Assembly: GCA_021372415.1 (NCBI GenBank)
Contig: JAJFUM010000404.1
Span: forward strand, 1 to 39,640
Direction of reading: 5' to 3'
Length of the DNA stretch: 39,640 nucleotides
Origin: Deltaproteobacteria bacterium
GTDB taxonomy: Bacteria; Desulfobacterota; Syntrophia; Syntrophales; UBA5619
Of the stretch, positions 39,299-39,640 are shown one piece after another. The notes under the pieces are model-generated. The model was not told the origin of the DNA, did not search any database, and saw only the letters and a list, made by a program, of their open reading frames with translations. Every line of letters starts with the position of its first letter. Positions within the stretch are counted from its first letter, which is position 1. The position numbers were made by a program, and so were the translations under genes.

Positions 39299-39640
39299 AT
39301 GGGAGAGACACTCAAACAGAGCAACATGCACCGGAAGATCCGGCGCATCCACTTCGTGGGGATCGGCGGTATCGGCATGAGCGGGATCGCCGAGGTCCTG
39401 CTCAACCTGGGCTACGAGATCAGCGGTTCGGACCTCGGATCGACGGAGATCACCCAGCGCCTGGATGACCTGGGCGCCGCGATCCACCGGGGCCACGACG
39501 CCTCGCACATCGGCCATGCCGAGGTCGTCGTCACCTCCACGGCCGTCCGTCCTGACAACCCGGAGGTGCTGGCGGCGCATGCGCGGGGCATCCCCGTCAT
39601 CCCGCGCGCAGAGATGCTCGCGGAACTCCTCAAGATGAAG
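39299..39640 (+). CDS. murC: UDP-N-acetylmuramate-L-alanine ligase MurC, N-terminal part
   Basis: The first 114 residues are visible before the window ends. After [16 protein letters not shown] comes [20 protein letters not shown], the G-I-G-G-x-G-M-S-G nucleotide-binding opening specific to MurC (and Mpl). Then follow [36 protein letters not shown] and [13 protein letters not shown]. MurC adds L-Ala to UDP-MurNAc. Its place after murG is canonical. The ATG at 39299 has GAGGGG immediately upstream with only two bases of spacing; the ATG of MHRKIRR ten codons on is an alternative. The ATPase domain lies beyond the edge. Confidence 0.95.
   Translation, partial: MGETLKQSNMHRKIRRIHFVGIGGIGMSGIAEVLLNLGYEISGSDLGSTEITQRLDDLGAAIHRGHDASHIGHAEVVVTSTAVRPDNPEVLAAHARGIPVIPRAEMLAELLKMK

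Overview
The window is high-GC chromosomal DNA from a Gram-negative bacterium. It encodes a complete Tol-Pal envelope system, several predicted lipoproteins, LPS-type envelope architecture and a meso-DAP type murein pathway. Together with SelB/FdhD, an EF-P lysylation cluster and the gene neighbourhoods, this points to the former Deltaproteobacteria (Desulfobacterota). A Syntrophales-like organism is plausible, but that is inference. Nearly everything is housekeeping. No tRNA, rRNA, CRISPR array or insertion sequence was recognised.

Layout. (1) 1-3.4 kb: a truncated GNAT acetyltransferase, an Fsr-like MFS transporter, RNase HI with an N-terminal hybrid-binding domain, and a small pspC-LEA14 lipoprotein pair. 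(2) 3.5-8.5 kb, plus strand: a CtpA-type protease, a divergent polysaccharide deacetylase, a TPR lipoprotein and a LolB/DUF4292-like lipoprotein, behind a clear promoter. (3) 8.5-13.9 kb, minus strand: tolQ-tolR-tolA-tolB-pal-cpoB. (4) 14.0-16.7 kb, minus strand: a KamA/EpmB radical SAM enzyme, EF-P and EpmA, a self-contained EF-P beta-lysylation unit. (5) 17.3-20.8 kb, plus strand: a FadD15-like acyl-CoA ligase and a baeRF-type (bacterial eRF1-fold) protein, flanked by about 0.5-kb hairpin-rich gaps. (6) 21.0-24.7 kb, minus strand: selB-fdhD-yhaM, joined by 4-nt overlaps. (7) 24.8-26.2 kb: an endonuclease/exonuclease/phosphatase gene bracketed by a short direct repeat. (8) 26.3-39.6 kb, plus strand: ruvX-mltG, then the division and cell wall (dcw) cluster mraZ-rsmH-ftsL-ftsI-murE-murF-mraY-murD-ftsW-murG-murC, the last gene cut by the window edge.

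The dcw genes build lipid II (MurE, MurF, MraY, MurD, MurG, MurC) and polymerise it at the septum (FtsW, FtsI, FtsL). Tol-Pal constricts the outer membrane during the same division process, and MltG trims nascent glycan. selB and fdhD suggest a selenocysteine formate dehydrogenase elsewhere in the genome.

Most notable anomalies: murE is split by a +1 frameshift exactly at a run of ten C; FdhD has Ala where the family sulfur-transfer Cys is expected; the EF-P-linked aminomutase keeps the lysine-binding Asp residues of true lysine 2,3-aminomutases; the acyl-CoA ligase has no conventional start codon downstream of its apparent promoter; and a direct repeat flanks the EEP nuclease gene. I did not find a convincing wholly new multi-gene system.
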